This document shows, piece by piece, positions 29,234 to 39,141 of a DNA stretch of 64,000 nt. The notes below the pieces were generated by a model that had not been told where the DNA came from, made no database searches, and saw only the letters and a list, made by a program, of their open reading frames with translations. This stretch comes from JBIKWM01 sp044356305. GTDB lineage: Bacteria > Bacteroidota > Bacteroidia > UBA10329. The position numbers and the translations under genes were made by a program. The DNA is taken from positions 1 to 64,000 of the forward strand of contig JBIKWM010000015.1 in NCBI GenBank assembly GCA_044356305.1. Direction: 5' to 3'. Every line of letters starts with the position of its first letter. Positions within the stretch are counted from its first letter, which is position 1.

Positions 29234-29983
29234 TTGAGATCCCTTCTCCTATCCATCGCAATAAGTCTTTCGCTTTCATCGTGCATGACGCGCAAGGACA
29301 TATCATATTTTCAGAATCTGACCGATTCTACTGCCATTCAATCCATTAATCAGTCTATTGATGCAATCATTCAGCCTGGAGACCTCATCTCAGTTCATGT
29401 AACGAGCCTGAGCAAGGAGGCGAGCAGTTTTTTCAACACTCTTGACGACAAGGGTATTGAAGGGCCTGTGAGCTCCTATCTTGTAAGTGCCGCAGGGACA
29501 ATTGACATTCCTCTTGTCGGTTCAGTCAAAGTGAGCGGTATGAGTGCCACCGGGGCCAAGGAAATTATAACCTCTGGCCTTTCAAAGTACCTTGTAGAAC
29601 CTTCGGTTAGGGTGCGCATTCGCAATTTCAAAGTCACACTTCTGGGCGAAGTTTCGCGTCCAGGGGTGTACCCAATAGAAAATGCCAAGATTACATTAAT
29701 TGAAGCTCTTGGGCTTGCTGGTGACCTGACCATATTCGGTCAAAGAGCAAATGTCCTTATCATTAGAGAAGAGAACGGAGAACGTAAGTTCCTGCGGATA
29801 GATCTTAAGGATCAAGGACTATTTAACTCGGACTATTACTACCTGAAGAACAATGATATTGTGTACGTAGAACCAGGCAAGGGAAAGATTGCCAGTGCCG
29901 ATGCGGTGTACCGTTGGCTTCCGATAGTCCTGAGCGGACTGACAACCTTAGCATTGTTCATTCGAGCGGGAACCACGTTCTGA
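29234..29983 (+). CDS. Polysaccharide export lipoprotein, Wza/OPX family
   Basis: A 249-aa outer-membrane export protein. A lipoprotein signal (LLLSIAISLSLSSC, Cys at residue 17) precedes the polysaccharide-export domain (QPGDLISVHVTSL at about 50-62) and SLBB-like repeats (VTLLGEVSRPGVYPIENAKITLIEALGLAGDL). A C-terminal transmembrane helix (about 223-245) fits the Wza pattern of spanning the membrane. There is no ATG before the lipobox; TTG at 29234 is the start that preserves the signal peptide. The Wzc-type gene follows 42 nt downstream, and together they form the export machine. Confidence 0.88.
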   Translation: MRSLLLSIAISLSLSSCMTRKDISYFQNLTDSTAIQSINQSIDAIIQPGDLISVHVTSLSKEASSFFNTLDDKGIEGPVSSYLVSAAGTIDIPLVGSVKVSGMSATGAKEIITSGLSKYLVEPSVRVRIRNFKVTLLGEVSRPGVYPIENAKITLIEALGLAGDLTIFGQRANVLIIREENGERKFLRIDLKDQGLFNSDYYYLKNNDIVYVEPGKGKIASADAVYRWLPIVLSGLTTLALFIRAGTTF

Positions 29984-30025
29984 AAACCATAATGGCTCGA
30001 ATAAAACCAAATAACTGACGCACTC

Positions 30026-32461
30026 ATGTCAAATCTGAAGACAAAGGGAGGGGGGGCAAAGAAAGACGAGGAGATAGACCTTGGGCGCCTGTTATGGGTA
30101 GCACTTGATAATTGGTATATCTTCTTAATATCACTTTTACTTTTTGGCATAGGAGGATATCTGTATATCTGGTATGCTCACCCTTCGTATGAAATGAAGG
30201 CCACCGTATTGGTCGGAGACCAGACGAACGACATTTCTCAAACTGTGTTGGAGGCGGTGGGAATGTCATCAAAGAACCAGAACATTGAGAATGAGATTTC
30301 CATCCTCACATCGAGGAGCATGATGACAAAGGCTACGGCCGTTTTAGATATCAACTTCACGTACTTGGTAGATTACGGCCTGAAAAAGCGTGAATTATAC
30401 CAGAAGACCCCCATTAAGGTAGAATTTATTCCAGATTCTGAAAAATCTGTCAAATCATTTCGGCTTGAGTTGAAGCTATATAAGGAAAACGACCAATTCA
30501 ATGTGACCTTGTTCTCTATGAATCCTATTTCAAAGGAGGAGGTGGTCGTCTTAAAAAAAGACGGGTTTTTTGGTGAAGACCTTGCCTGTTATCTGGGGCA
30601 CATCCGTATTAATAAAACAGACTCGTACGATGCTCTACTTGATGGAGATGAATCACTTACCGATACATATGAAGTCATTTATCGTAGTACCGAGATGCTG
30701 GTAAGCGCCTATCTCGGCAAACTTAAAGTAGAACCAGCACGGCTCAAAGCGTCTATACTTCAACTCACCCTTGTTGACAATGTGCCAGCTAAAGGTGTGG
30801 ATGTGCTGAATACTCTCTTAGATGTATATGTCAAAGCCAGCGTAGAGAAGAAAAACCAACTTGCCAGTAACTCACTCAGATTTGTAGAAGCCCAACTACA
30901 AGTGCTCATCACTGAGCTTGAGGCAATCGAAGCAGAGGTTCAGCAATTCAAGACAGTGAACGCAATAACTGACGTCAGCTCAGAAGCAAAGATATTTCTT
31001 GAAGAAGTTGGAGGCCTTGATAAACGACTGTCGGAACTTGCCTTACAGATAAGCCTGCTCGAACACTTGGAACAACATATCAAGCGCGATGGAAGCCTTG
31101 AGAATGCTTCCGCTTCCAGCTTTGGGATTCAGGACGCGATGCTACAGTCTCTGCTTTCAAATCTGCATGCTCTTAAAGTTGAGAGAGAAGGTGCTTTGAA
31201 ATTCACGAAGGCCGACAACCCACTGGTTACATCTCTCGATGTTAAGATTAATGAAAATAAAAAGGCAGTTTTTGAGACCCTATCTAACATTAAGACCAAT
31301 TTGCTTGCGACCGAAGGTCAGGTAAAGCAACAAATGCGCATTGCTGAAGGCAAGGTGAAAGGCCTACCAAAAGCCGAGTACGACCTGCTCGCGCTTCAGC
31401 GCAAGTACTCTATCAAAGAAAGTATGTACGTCCTTTTGCTCGGAAAGAAGGCAGAGAACTCTATCCTTCTTGCCTCAACCGTGAGCGACCACCATGTGGT
31501 TGATCAAGCAATTGCTTCAACCTTACCAATTGGGCCAAATAAGCCGATGATATATATGGTCTGCCTGTTCCTTGGGCTGGGCTTGCCATTCATTTACGCT
31601 GCATGGCTCACATATTTTGATGACCAAATTAAGGACAAGAATGAGCTGTCTAGTCTTACGGACATCCCTCTGCTCGGAATCATCCCACACAATAGAGAAA
31701 GTGAGCTCTTGGTTGTGGGCAATAACAGTAATTCGCCCATAGCAGAATCTTTCAGGGCTGTTAGGACTAACCTTGGATTCTTGTCTGTAAAAGAAAACTA
31801 TGGTCCAAAAACAAACGAAAAGGTAGTGCAGTTCACATCTTCAGTGGGGTCAGAGGGCAAATCCTTCTGTTCCCTTAATTTGGCTGCTTCCTTGGCTATC
31901 AGTGGCAAAAAAATCATTATAATAGGTCTTGACCTTAGAAAACCGAAACTCGCAGAGTATTTCAACGTCTCGAACGATATAGGAGCTAGTTCCATTCTTG
32001 CCGGGCACTGTAGTGTTGATGAAGCAATAATAAACTCTGGAATTGAGAATCTTGATGTTATTGTTGCCGGTCCAATACCCCCCAATCCTTCAGAGCTTTT
32101 AATGAGTGAGAGAATGCAGCAGTTCATCAACGAGCTTTGCTCACGCTATGACGGAGTAGTGCTTGATACCCCTCCGATTGGCCTGGTCACTGACAGTATG
32201 ATAACAGCAGAATACGCTGCAGTCAGCATTTATCTAGTTCGTCAAGGTCACAGCAAACGCGGAGGTCTGGAATACATTAACGATCTCTATGTCAATGGAA
32301 AAGTAAAGAACCTTGCAATTCTGTTTAACGATGTAAAGATGTCCAGGTTCGGCTATGGATATGGGTATGGATATGGCTACGGATATGGCTATGGGTATGG
32401 CTACGGTTACTACAGTCAAGAAAAAAGAAAAAGCTTCTTTGCAAGACTTTTCAACCTTTGA
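30026..32461 (+). CDS. Polysaccharide co-polymerase and tyrosine autokinase, Wzc type
   Basis: An 811-aa inner-membrane protein that controls chain length and export. The Wzz domain with TM1 (about residues 29-50), a long coiled-coil periplasmic region (about 280-450) and TM2 (about 505-525) lead into a BY-kinase domain. The Walker A motif is GSEGKS (about 609-614), A' is IIGLDLRKPK and Walker B is VVLDTPPIG (near 711). The tail carries ten Gly-Tyr pairs plus one more Tyr, replacing the usual Tyr cluster that is autophosphorylated in trans. It presumably works with the upstream Wza-type lipoprotein and the Wzy- and Wzx-like proteins further along. Confidence 0.92.
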   Translation: MSNLKTKGGGAKKDEEIDLGRLLWVALDNWYIFLISLLLFGIGGYLYIWYAHPSYEMKATVLVGDQTNDISQTVLEAVGMSSKNQNIENEISILTSRSMMTKATAVLDINFTYLVDYGLKKRELYQKTPIKVEFIPDSEKSVKSFRLELKLYKENDQFNVTLFSMNPISKEEVVVLKKDGFFGEDLACYLGHIRINKTDSYDALLDGDESLTDTYEVIYRSTEMLVSAYLGKLKVEPARLKASILQLTLVDNVPAKGVDVLNTLLDVYVKASVEKKNQLASNSLRFVEAQLQVLITELEAIEAEVQQFKTVNAITDVSSEAKIFLEEVGGLDKRLSELALQISLLEHLEQHIKRDGSLENASASSFGIQDAMLQSLLSNLHALKVEREGALKFTKADNPLVTSLDVKINENKKAVFETLSNIKTNLLATEGQVKQQMRIAEGKVKGLPKAEYDLLALQRKYSIKESMYVLLLGKKAENSILLASTVSDHHVVDQAIASTLPIGPNKPMIYMVCLFLGLGLPFIYAAWLTYFDDQIKDKNELSSLTDIPLLGIIPHNRESELLVVGNNSNSPIAESFRAVRTNLGFLSVKENYGPKTNEKVVQFTSSVGSEGKSFCSLNLAASLAISGKKIIIIGLDLRKPKLAEYFNVSNDIGASSILAGHCSVDEAIINSGIENLDVIVAGPIPPNPSELLMSERMQQFINELCSRYDGVVLDTPPIGLVTDSMITAEYAAVSIYLVRQGHSKRGGLEYINDLYVNGKVKNLAILFNDVKMSRFGYGYGYGYGYGYGYGYGYGYYSQEKRKSFFARLFNL
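32351..32413 (+). repeat. Coding microsatellite: GGN-TAY repeat giving (Gly-Tyr)10-Tyr
   Basis: Ten consecutive GGN-TAY codon pairs and a final TAC lie just before the C-terminal basic segment of the Wzc-type kinase. Third positions vary, so the protein repeat looks selected. The unit is six bases, so slippage would keep the frame. Confidence 0.95.
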
Positions 32462-32667
32462 CTTATTTATAAATCTCAGGTTGGCAATAATTTTCAGATT
32501 TATTTATCTGAGCTCGAATTCAATTCGCAATAAGACGGCACCGACTGCGATATAGTACACCTCGATCGGTACACTCTCGTACTGCTTGCTACTTCCATTT
32601 TAACTACTCTGAAACCTGTCAATAAGAATAAAGTAGCTTAATTCCAAAAGATCAATCATTACTTCAC

Positions 32668-34332
32668 TCAGAACCCGTAACCAACCGAAAAACCAATGGT
32701 GTGCGGACTTGCATACACAACATTAGGAAGGGTGGTACCAGCCAATGGGCCATTCTCCTTAAGGTAACCATAAGTTGCTGTGACGCTCAAGCTTTGAACG
32801 ATTTCATATGCTACAGTCAATCTTCCTGATAGCCTTGAAAGCTCTGTGCTTGACATGAAAGGGATTCCCTTTCCATCAGACCCACGCTCATATGTCGAAC
32901 CTGGGCCTTTGAGTATATAGGTCATATCTGCTTTAACCCGAAATCGAGGAACGGGCTTCACCCATAGGGCCGCATAAATCTCCTGGGCATTCTCTCCAAG
33001 GTAGTGCCCCAGACCATAGCTATTGCTCGAATATGTCGATACATCGAAGAAGTGTCGATATGCAACAGGGTTTGTTCGGGTGTACTCAATCACAATACTC
33101 GTATTTATTTTCCAAGGTAAAGACACTCTGGTTCCCATCTTCAAGCTAATATGGTTTGACTGCTTCTGGGAATTGAACATGTTACTGATGCTCATCTCAT
33201 CCACGAACACACTCAAATACAACTCTGTATATTTGAGCTGCCTACTCACCAAGTTAATGAACATTTGAGAGTTCTGGCCTCTGAAATTATGGTTAGAACC
33301 AGTACTGTTAAGAGTGTGGTCAACTGATTTATAGAAAAGGAATGGAATCAGATACACTGGATTGAATTTGTCTGAATAGACAATTGAATTTCCAAATGTG
33401 AAATATAAGCGCTTCATAGGCCGAAATGTCCAAAGGTTGGCGGCAATATACTTATCTCTAAAAACAGTGCGTAGCTCACCATTAGACTGCATATAGCTCG
33501 CTGTGCTGTCTATCACATCACTCACAAGCCAACCGTGCAAATATTCAAAACTGAACCACTTGACCGGGTTAAGAGTAAGCCTTATCATCGGGAATGACGG
33601 AGTCCTTCCTGAAAGTATGTTGGAGCCATTATATGAGCTGCCCCAAACCACATTGTCCTTAACCACTCCAATGCTACCCCATTTGTTTGAAACAATGAAA
33701 CCTCCTCTCATCTCGCTAAAATCGGTGCCCTTATAATTGGCGCCCATGCGAAGATTCAAGAATGCCGGATCAGATAGGTTAATTGACTCAGAATAGTCAC
33801 GCAGGTCGGCGTAGAAGCCCAGGTGCTTGCCTATATAAGACTGAACTGATGCCCCAATGCGTCTCTGATAATAAAAGGATCCCCCAGTATACCATCCTTC
33901 AGCTCCCAATATTGGGTTCACGGTCAATGTGAATAATGAATCGCGGTAAAAGATCATGTCGTGCCTGCGTTGTCTTCTCCGCAAAGGGAACATACTGCCC
34001 CGTTTAAGTCCCTTACCAAAAAAATCGAACCCCTTGTATCCATCTGCCTCTTTGATATATTCCTGCATCATAAAAGACAACTCAGCCCTCTGCCTTCGGT
34101 TGAGGGTGCTATCTCTCTTCGCTACCTCAATCAGGTATCGGCTTATCTGTTTACGGCTCAAAGGCAATGCCACATCATTAAGGTCAACGGCCTTAATAGT
34201 TGACATCTCTTTTAGGAATTCATAGATACTCTCGTCAGATACATGTTGATACACAACCTGACCTCTTACAGAGTTACTGCAAATCGCAAACGCAAAGACG
34301 AGCACTGCGACTCGCTCAAAAGGCGTTCTCAT
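32668..34332 (-). CDS. Capsule assembly Wzi-family outer-membrane protein
   Basis: A 554-aa protein with a signal peptide (MRTPFERVAVLVFAFAICSNSVRGQ), then a short helical segment and a body of alternating beta strands ending in aromatic GFSVGYGF, typical of an outer-membrane barrel. The repeated pattern fits the Wzi family, which holds capsular polysaccharide at the cell surface. The frame is open upstream, but ATG at 34332 gives the signal peptide and overlaps the sugar-transferase gene by 17 nt. The 206-nt gap to the convergent Wzc-type gene shows nothing recognisable. Confidence 0.75.
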   Translation of the reverse strand: MRTPFERVAVLVFAFAICSNSVRGQVVYQHVSDESIYEFLKEMSTIKAVDLNDVALPLSRKQISRYLIEVAKRDSTLNRRQRAELSFMMQEYIKEADGYKGFDFFGKGLKRGSMFPLRRRQRRHDMIFYRDSLFTLTVNPILGAEGWYTGGSFYYQRRIGASVQSYIGKHLGFYADLRDYSESINLSDPAFLNLRMGANYKGTDFSEMRGGFIVSNKWGSIGVVKDNVVWGSSYNGSNILSGRTPSFPMIRLTLNPVKWFSFEYLHGWLVSDVIDSTASYMQSNGELRTVFRDKYIAANLWTFRPMKRLYFTFGNSIVYSDKFNPVYLIPFLFYKSVDHTLNSTGSNHNFRGQNSQMFINLVSRQLKYTELYLSVFVDEMSISNMFNSQKQSNHISLKMGTRVSLPWKINTSIVIEYTRTNPVAYRHFFDVSTYSSNSYGLGHYLGENAQEIYAALWVKPVPRFRVKADMTYILKGPGSTYERGSDGKGIPFMSSTELSRLSGRLTVAYEIVQSLSVTATYGYLKENGPLAGTTLPNVVYASPHTIGFSVGYGF

Positions 34333-35701
34333 GGACTTTCTTGCCGAAGACAGTGAGAAAGACGACTTTAAAGTCAAGCCATAGGCTCCAATTTTCGATG
34401 TACCACAAATCATGCTTTGTCCGATTATACTTTTGGTCATAGGTCTCTGTAGGGCCTCTCCAGCCATTCACTTGTGCCCAACCCGTTATACCAGGTTTAA
34501 TATAATGACGAATCATGTATCCGTCAACATCACGCTGAAAATCCTCGTTCAAAAGGGTTCGATGTGGTCGTGGCCCTACAACACTCATATCGCTCAAAAG
34601 GACATTTATAAACTGGGGCATCTCATCAATACTGTACTTGCGCATGAAACGGCCGATGCGTGTCACTCTTGGATCATCCTTAACGGTGCTTTGGGTATTG
34701 TTTTGTGCCGGGGCGTTCTGACGCATGCTCCGAAACTTGAAACACTTGAAAGGTCTACCTCCTTGCCCAATGCGCTCAGGCACATAAAACACAGGGCCAG
34801 GGCTCTCAAATAGAATTAGTAGCGATATGACCATCAGAACGGGTGAGAGTATAACAAGAACACATGACGCGAAAATCAAATCAAACAAACGCTTCAATAA
34901 TTTATTAACGAGATTGTCCAATGGAACTTCTCTTACATTCACGATTGGAAGGTCACCCACGCGATGGAACACGTAAGAAGCATTAAAAATTCGGTAATAA
35001 TCGGGTATAAGGCGAATCCTGATGCCATGGAAATCAGCGATATCAACGACTGATTTAATCTTCTCCTCAGCAGACACGGGGAGTGCCAGATAAACTTCAT
35101 CTATATCGTACTTCTCAATGACACCCTCGAGTATATCCAATGGACCAAGCTGAAGCTCAACAGGTGTATCTGAACCAACGAAATCATCGTCAAGAAATCC
35201 TATGACACGGTAGCCCAAAGCCGGATTTGAGACCATGAAACGGTAAACCTTAGTTCCCACTCTACCCGCCCCGAGCACTAGTACCTTTACCATGTGCCTG
35301 CCCCGCTGCCTCATGATTCTCAAATACTGATATAGAGCCACATAACCGAAATTGCGCAATAGGAAAAAAATCCCGATGGTACCGAAAATCATCAGCCGTG
35401 AGTACAGCTCAATATTGAACAATAGGATACCTACAGAGACCGCTCCGCTGAGCATGAGGAAATCAATAATCTGAATTCTCACCCGAGAACTTACACGTTC
35501 GCGGAAGGCTAAGTTCTGATTGCTGAAAAACAAGACTATTGCTGTCCATCCAACTGAAATGACCAAGAGGGCGAAATAAGCATTAGGTCTGGGGCTGAGG
35601 TTTCCGAATTTGACCAACCCTGCCAGGTAGAACGAGATGACAATAAGGAACAAGTCATACACAAGAAAATATCCAACCAGCCTCTTGTCTCTCTGAAGCA
35701 T
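34316..35701 (-). CDS. Undecaprenyl-phosphate sugar phosphotransferase, WbaP/WcaJ family
   Basis: A 461-aa enzyme that starts polysaccharide repeat units by moving a sugar-1-phosphate to undecaprenyl phosphate. Four N-terminal membrane helices (about residues 10-130) precede a CoA-binding-like domain (VKVLVLGAGRVGTKVYRF). A fifth helix leads to the bacterial sugar transferase domain, with KRLFDLIFASCVLV, FKFRSMR, RKYSIDEMPQFINVL, SVVGPRPH and KPGITGWAQVNGWRG. ATG at 35701 is chosen because a perfect -7 box lies 20 nt upstream; the longer frame would start before it. The sugar cannot be deduced. Confidence 0.9.
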   Translation of the reverse strand: MLQRDKRLVGYFLVYDLFLIVISFYLAGLVKFGNLSPRPNAYFALLVISVGWTAIVLFFSNQNLAFRERVSSRVRIQIIDFLMLSGAVSVGILLFNIELYSRLMIFGTIGIFFLLRNFGYVALYQYLRIMRQRGRHMVKVLVLGAGRVGTKVYRFMVSNPALGYRVIGFLDDDFVGSDTPVELQLGPLDILEGVIEKYDIDEVYLALPVSAEEKIKSVVDIADFHGIRIRLIPDYYRIFNASYVFHRVGDLPIVNVREVPLDNLVNKLLKRLFDLIFASCVLVILSPVLMVISLLILFESPGPVFYVPERIGQGGRPFKCFKFRSMRQNAPAQNNTQSTVKDDPRVTRIGRFMRKYSIDEMPQFINVLLSDMSVVGPRPHRTLLNEDFQRDVDGYMIRHYIKPGITGWAQVNGWRGPTETYDQKYNRTKHDLWYIENWSLWLDFKVVFLTVFGKKVHENAF

Positions 35702-35721
35702 CCCCTTCTGCTCTTGAGGCG

Positions 35722-35729
35722 CAAATGTA
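35722..35729 (-). promoter_or_regulatory. -7 box upstream of the sugar phosphotransferase gene
   Basis: TACATTTG on the minus strand is a full consensus match, 20 nt before the start at 35701. A T-rich stretch stands where the -33 element would be expected. Confidence 0.65.
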
Positions 35730-35834
35730 CACGCGAAACAACTGGTAAAAATTATAAGGCGCTCACTGATTCTGCTGAATCGAGATGTCCAGAACGATTG
35801 TTGTTCAAAATAGACCACCGAAGCTTGAAAGGCT

Positions 35835-35842
35835 TATTTTTG
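35835..35842 (+). promoter_or_regulatory. -7 box upstream of the DUF354 gene
   Basis: TATTTTTG matches TAnnTTTG and lies 18 nt before the GTG at 35861. It supports that start over an ATG at 35714, which would lie upstream of the promoter. Confidence 0.6.
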
Positions 35843-35860
35843 CGGCACCATAAAAGGCCT

Positions 35861-36871
35861 GTGATTTTATTTGACGTTTACCATTTGCCGCAGTGGAACT
35901 TCCTGCGGAGCTCTATTCACTCGGTCGAAGCTGAGGAGCGGATAGTGTGCTGTGTGGACCGTTCTAAACTGGTGAGCATAATCCGTAAAGAACTCAACGG
36001 GGGCACGTTCATTCATTTCGGTTCCTATAGGAACAATTTTGGTTTTTTAAGCATGGTGTTCCTCATAATAATCCCTAGGATACTTTGGCTGATATACATA
36101 CTGAGGAAGTTAAAGGTCACCTATGTTATTTCGGCAAACTACCAGTCAAATCTTGCGGCCCGTTTCTGGGGCATCCCGAATATTGTATTCAATGATGATC
36201 CGCGTAAAGGGGTGATTCAAATTGCGAGATTTGCAGCAAATGTCACCTACCTTACTAAGGGCCTGAAATACCCGGGTACTCGAGAATTGAACTGTTTAAA
36301 AGAGTGGGCATACTTAGCTCCGAAGTATTTCAGCCCTGACCGAGGTGTTCTCACGTCTATGGGTCTCAGTCCCTTCGGTTACATAATGCTACGCGAGGTC
36401 AGCACTGAGACAACCAACTACTCCCAACAAAAGGCCGGCATGCTCATTACGGCTGAAGTGCCTGAGGGCGTCACGGTGATTCTGTCTCTTGAGAACAAGA
36501 AAATGCGGGCTCAGGTGCCTATTGGTTGGACGATACTTGAAGAGCCAGTGAATGATATCCACAGTCTGATGTTCTTCGCCCGGGGTTTCGCGAGCACAGG
36601 GGATAGCATGGCCCGAGAAGCTGCGGAACTTGGCGCACCTTCATTCTATTCGGGCATTCGGGACATGGGTGCCAATAAGGTGCTGATTGATATGGGGCTA
36701 ATGGAACAGGCCACAGCTGAGGAGGCCATCGCTAGGCTCTGTTCACTGAAGCCAATTACGGATGTTCAAGCAGAGGTCAACAGGCGCCAAGAGATAAGAG
36801 AGCGCATTGCCAGAGAATGGGATGATGTGAATGAATTGATACAAAGTCACTTGAAAGAAACCAAGAAATAA
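35861..36871 (+). CDS. DUF354-family protein (glycosyltransferase/epimerase-like fold)
   Basis: A 336-aa protein beginning at GTG (MILFDVYHLPQW). It has the DUF354 pattern of a GT-B or UDP-GlcNAc-2-epimerase-like fold: a central hydrophobic segment, the NIVFNDDPRKG region, a block DRGVLTSMGLSPFGYIMLREVS and a C-terminal nucleotide-site-like stretch ASTGDSMAREAAELGAPSFY. The biochemical role of DUF354 is not firmly known; glycosyl transfer is inferred from the fold. It overlaps the dehydrogenase gene by one base (TAATG), so the two are coupled. Confidence 0.72.
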   Translation: MILFDVYHLPQWNFLRSSIHSVEAEERIVCCVDRSKLVSIIRKELNGGTFIHFGSYRNNFGFLSMVFLIIIPRILWLIYILRKLKVTYVISANYQSNLAARFWGIPNIVFNDDPRKGVIQIARFAANVTYLTKGLKYPGTRELNCLKEWAYLAPKYFSPDRGVLTSMGLSPFGYIMLREVSTETTNYSQQKAGMLITAEVPEGVTVILSLENKKMRAQVPIGWTILEEPVNDIHSLMFFARGFASTGDSMAREAAELGAPSFYSGIRDMGANKVLIDMGLMEQATAEEAIARLCSLKPITDVQAEVNRRQEIRERIAREWDDVNELIQSHLKETKK

Positions 36872-38175
36872 TGGACGTTTCAATTTTCGGGCTTGGATAC
36901 GTTGGATGCGTGTCGATGGCATGTTTGGCCAAAGCCGGCCACCGCGTAATTGGGGTTGATGTGGCGGCTGATAAGAACATGCTGATTAACAGTGGCAGGG
37001 CCACAATTGTGGAAAAAGATATTGACGACCTGATTGAGGAAGGTTGGAAGAGAAATGCTCTGAGTGCCACTGCTGATGCTACCGAAGCGGTTATGAATTC
37101 GGAAGTGAGTATCATCTGTGTAGGTACACCCAACAACGACCGAGGAAATCTCCACCTTCGATATATTGAAGAGACAGGTAGAGCCATCGGCTTAGGGTTG
37201 CGTAAAAAGGAAGGCTACCATGTGGTAGCGATCCGCAGCACTGTGGTGCCTGGAACCTGCAGCAGCCTTGAAGAGATTATTGCTCACGAATCGGGCAAGA
37301 CCCCTGGGGTTGATTTCAGTGTCCTCAGCAATCCCGAGTTCCTTCGGGAAGGAAGTGCAGTAAATGACTATTTCAATCCGCCAATGACCGTCATAGGATC
37401 TTCAGACACCAAAGCCGTTAAAGTGATAAGTCGGTTATATGAGAACCTTCCTGCGCCCATTATTGTAGTGGAGACCAAGGTGGCAGAAGTCATTAAATTC
37501 GTCAACAATTCATATCATGCCCTTAAAATAGCCTTTGCGAATGAAGTAGGGAATACGTGTAAGGCGTTGGGCATAGACTCGCATCAAGTGATGGAACTGT
37601 TTGGCCAAGACACGAAACTGAATATCTCTACTGCTTATTTCAAACCGGGCTTCGCCTATGGAGGTTCATGCCTTCCGAAGGACCTGCTGGGATTGATTGC
37701 AATGGCCCGAGATAATGATGTGCGAACCCCATTGTTAAAAGGCATTTCAGAAAGTAATGATGAGCAGGTCCAACGGGCACTCAGATTGGTTTACGCATCA
37801 GGAAAGAGAAAAGTAGGGATGCTTGGCCTTTCCTTTAAAGAAGGTACCGATGATTTGCGTCTGAGTCCACACGTGGTTGTGGCCGAAACGCTTTATGGCA
37901 AGGGCTTCCAGTTAAGGATATTCGACAAGAATGTGCACGTATCAGGACTCCATGGAAAAAACAAAGCATATATGGATCATCACCTACCTCACCTCAACTC
38001 TCTTATATCTGATGACTTGGAGGCTGTCATTGTTGAATCAGATGTCATTATACTAAGTCACAAAAATCAGATATTCAGCAACATACATCTTCGCTATCCC
38101 GAAAAATTGGTTATTGATCTTAACAGGAACGTACCGATTCTCAGCGCAGGAAATTATCAGGGCATATGTTGGTGA
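36871..38175 (+). CDS. Nucleotide-sugar 6-dehydrogenase, AlgD-like (GDP-mannose/UDP-glucose dehydrogenase family)
   Basis: A 434-aa NAD-dependent enzyme that oxidises a nucleotide sugar to its uronate. The N-terminal Rossmann motif GLGYVGCV, the central helix with NNSYHALKIAFANE, the catalytic Cys in FAYGGSCLPKDL (near residue 267) and the C-terminal LGLSFKEGTDDLRLSP are all present. Details such as DTKLNISTAYFKPGFAYGG resemble GDP-mannose dehydrogenase AlgD more than UDP-glucose dehydrogenase. GDP-mannuronate is therefore the likelier product, but this is a judgement by eye. The gene is coupled to the DUF354 gene. Confidence 0.88.
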   Translation: MDVSIFGLGYVGCVSMACLAKAGHRVIGVDVAADKNMLINSGRATIVEKDIDDLIEEGWKRNALSATADATEAVMNSEVSIICVGTPNNDRGNLHLRYIEETGRAIGLGLRKKEGYHVVAIRSTVVPGTCSSLEEIIAHESGKTPGVDFSVLSNPEFLREGSAVNDYFNPPMTVIGSSDTKAVKVISRLYENLPAPIIVVETKVAEVIKFVNNSYHALKIAFANEVGNTCKALGIDSHQVMELFGQDTKLNISTAYFKPGFAYGGSCLPKDLLGLIAMARDNDVRTPLLKGISESNDEQVQRALRLVYASGKRKVGMLGLSFKEGTDDLRLSPHVVVAETLYGKGFQLRIFDKNVHVSGLHGKNKAYMDHHLPHLNSLISDDLEAVIVESDVIILSHKNQIFSNIHLRYPEKLVIDLNRNVPILSAGNYQGICW

Positions 38176-38184
38176 CCGTGTGGG

Positions 38185-39141
38185 TCACAGGCCAGGACAC
38201 ACTCTGTTGTAAACAGACATTAGCCGCCTAGCTACTGTGCGGTTGTCATAACTGGTGAAATTGGGCCCAGCAGTACTGCGCGTACCGGTGCCCATCACCG
38301 TCTGAAGCGCATCGACATAAGCTCCGATTGACTTTGAAATGATGTGGTTCCCTGTTGAACCAATGCAGATTCTGCCCACTTCTCCCACATCGTTACTCAC
38401 AATAGGTAGTCCATTAAGAAGTGCTTCTTTTATTACCTGAGGACTTCCTTCTGAGACGCTGCACATCAGTAGTGCATCTGAGGCCTTCATTACGGCTGTC
38501 ACACCGGCCCTATCAAGGCCTTTAAGTTCTAAGAACTCAATATTGCGCTGTGGATTACGTTTGCGCAACTCATCAATAACGGAATGAGCAAATACTGGAT
38601 CCTTCTCAGGCCGAGTGAACGATGAACAGAAAAGGACCACAAAAGCATTAGCATCAAGCCCTAATCTGCCCCGCGTGTTAGTTAAAGTACTCTCTTTCGA
38701 TTCAAAATCAATACCGCATGGAATTACCTCACTAGATAACGGAAGTAGGGTCTGCAAGGGCGCGGATACCACAATCCGCGCATGGGCCAGCAGACCGGCA
38801 GCCCACGAGACCCACCTCTCTCGGCCCAGATTCAAGTCGCTGCCATGGTAAGTGACAACCCCTTTGGCGCGTTTCCAGAACATACTCCTTACGGCACACA
38901 TTGCAGGCAGAGCCGAAAGGCCATAGTGTGCGTGCAATATTATAGGGTCCATCTGCCATATTCGATTGCACAACTCGAAATAGGTCTTAAAGTATCCCAT
39001 TATTCCTCCCTTACCAATCAAATGATGACAGACTTCTCCGGAATTGGTGAAGCGTTCCAAGGCTATCGCCTGCTCTTCTACAAAAGGATGTGGGCGGCCA
39101 TCAGGATTACTCCTGCTCACGAAGATGATCTGTTCTTTCAT
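38185..39141 (-). CDS. Glycosyltransferase family 4
   Basis: A 318-aa GT-B glycosyltransferase. The C-terminal GT1/GT4 domain shows VLFCSSFTRPEKDP and the acidic nucleotide-binding motif SEGSPQVIKEALLNGLPIVS, followed by DVGEVG. ATG at 39141 gives the beginning MKEQIIFVSRSNPDGRPHPFVEEQ and overlaps the upstream gene by 35 nt. A start at 39228 would lie deeper inside that gene and is unlikely. Donor and acceptor sugars are unknown. Confidence 0.87.
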   Translation of the reverse strand: MKEQIIFVSRSNPDGRPHPFVEEQAIALERFTNSGEVCHHLIGKGGIMGYFKTYFELCNRIWQMDPIILHAHYGLSALPAMCAVRSMFWKRAKGVVTYHGSDLNLGRERWVSWAAGLLAHARIVVSAPLQTLLPLSSEVIPCGIDFESKESTLTNTRGRLGLDANAFVVLFCSSFTRPEKDPVFAHSVIDELRKRNPQRNIEFLELKGLDRAGVTAVMKASDALLMCSVSEGSPQVIKEALLNGLPIVSNDVGEVGRICIGSTGNHIISKSIGAYVDALQTVMGTGTRSTAGPNFTSYDNRTVARRLMSVYNRVCPGL

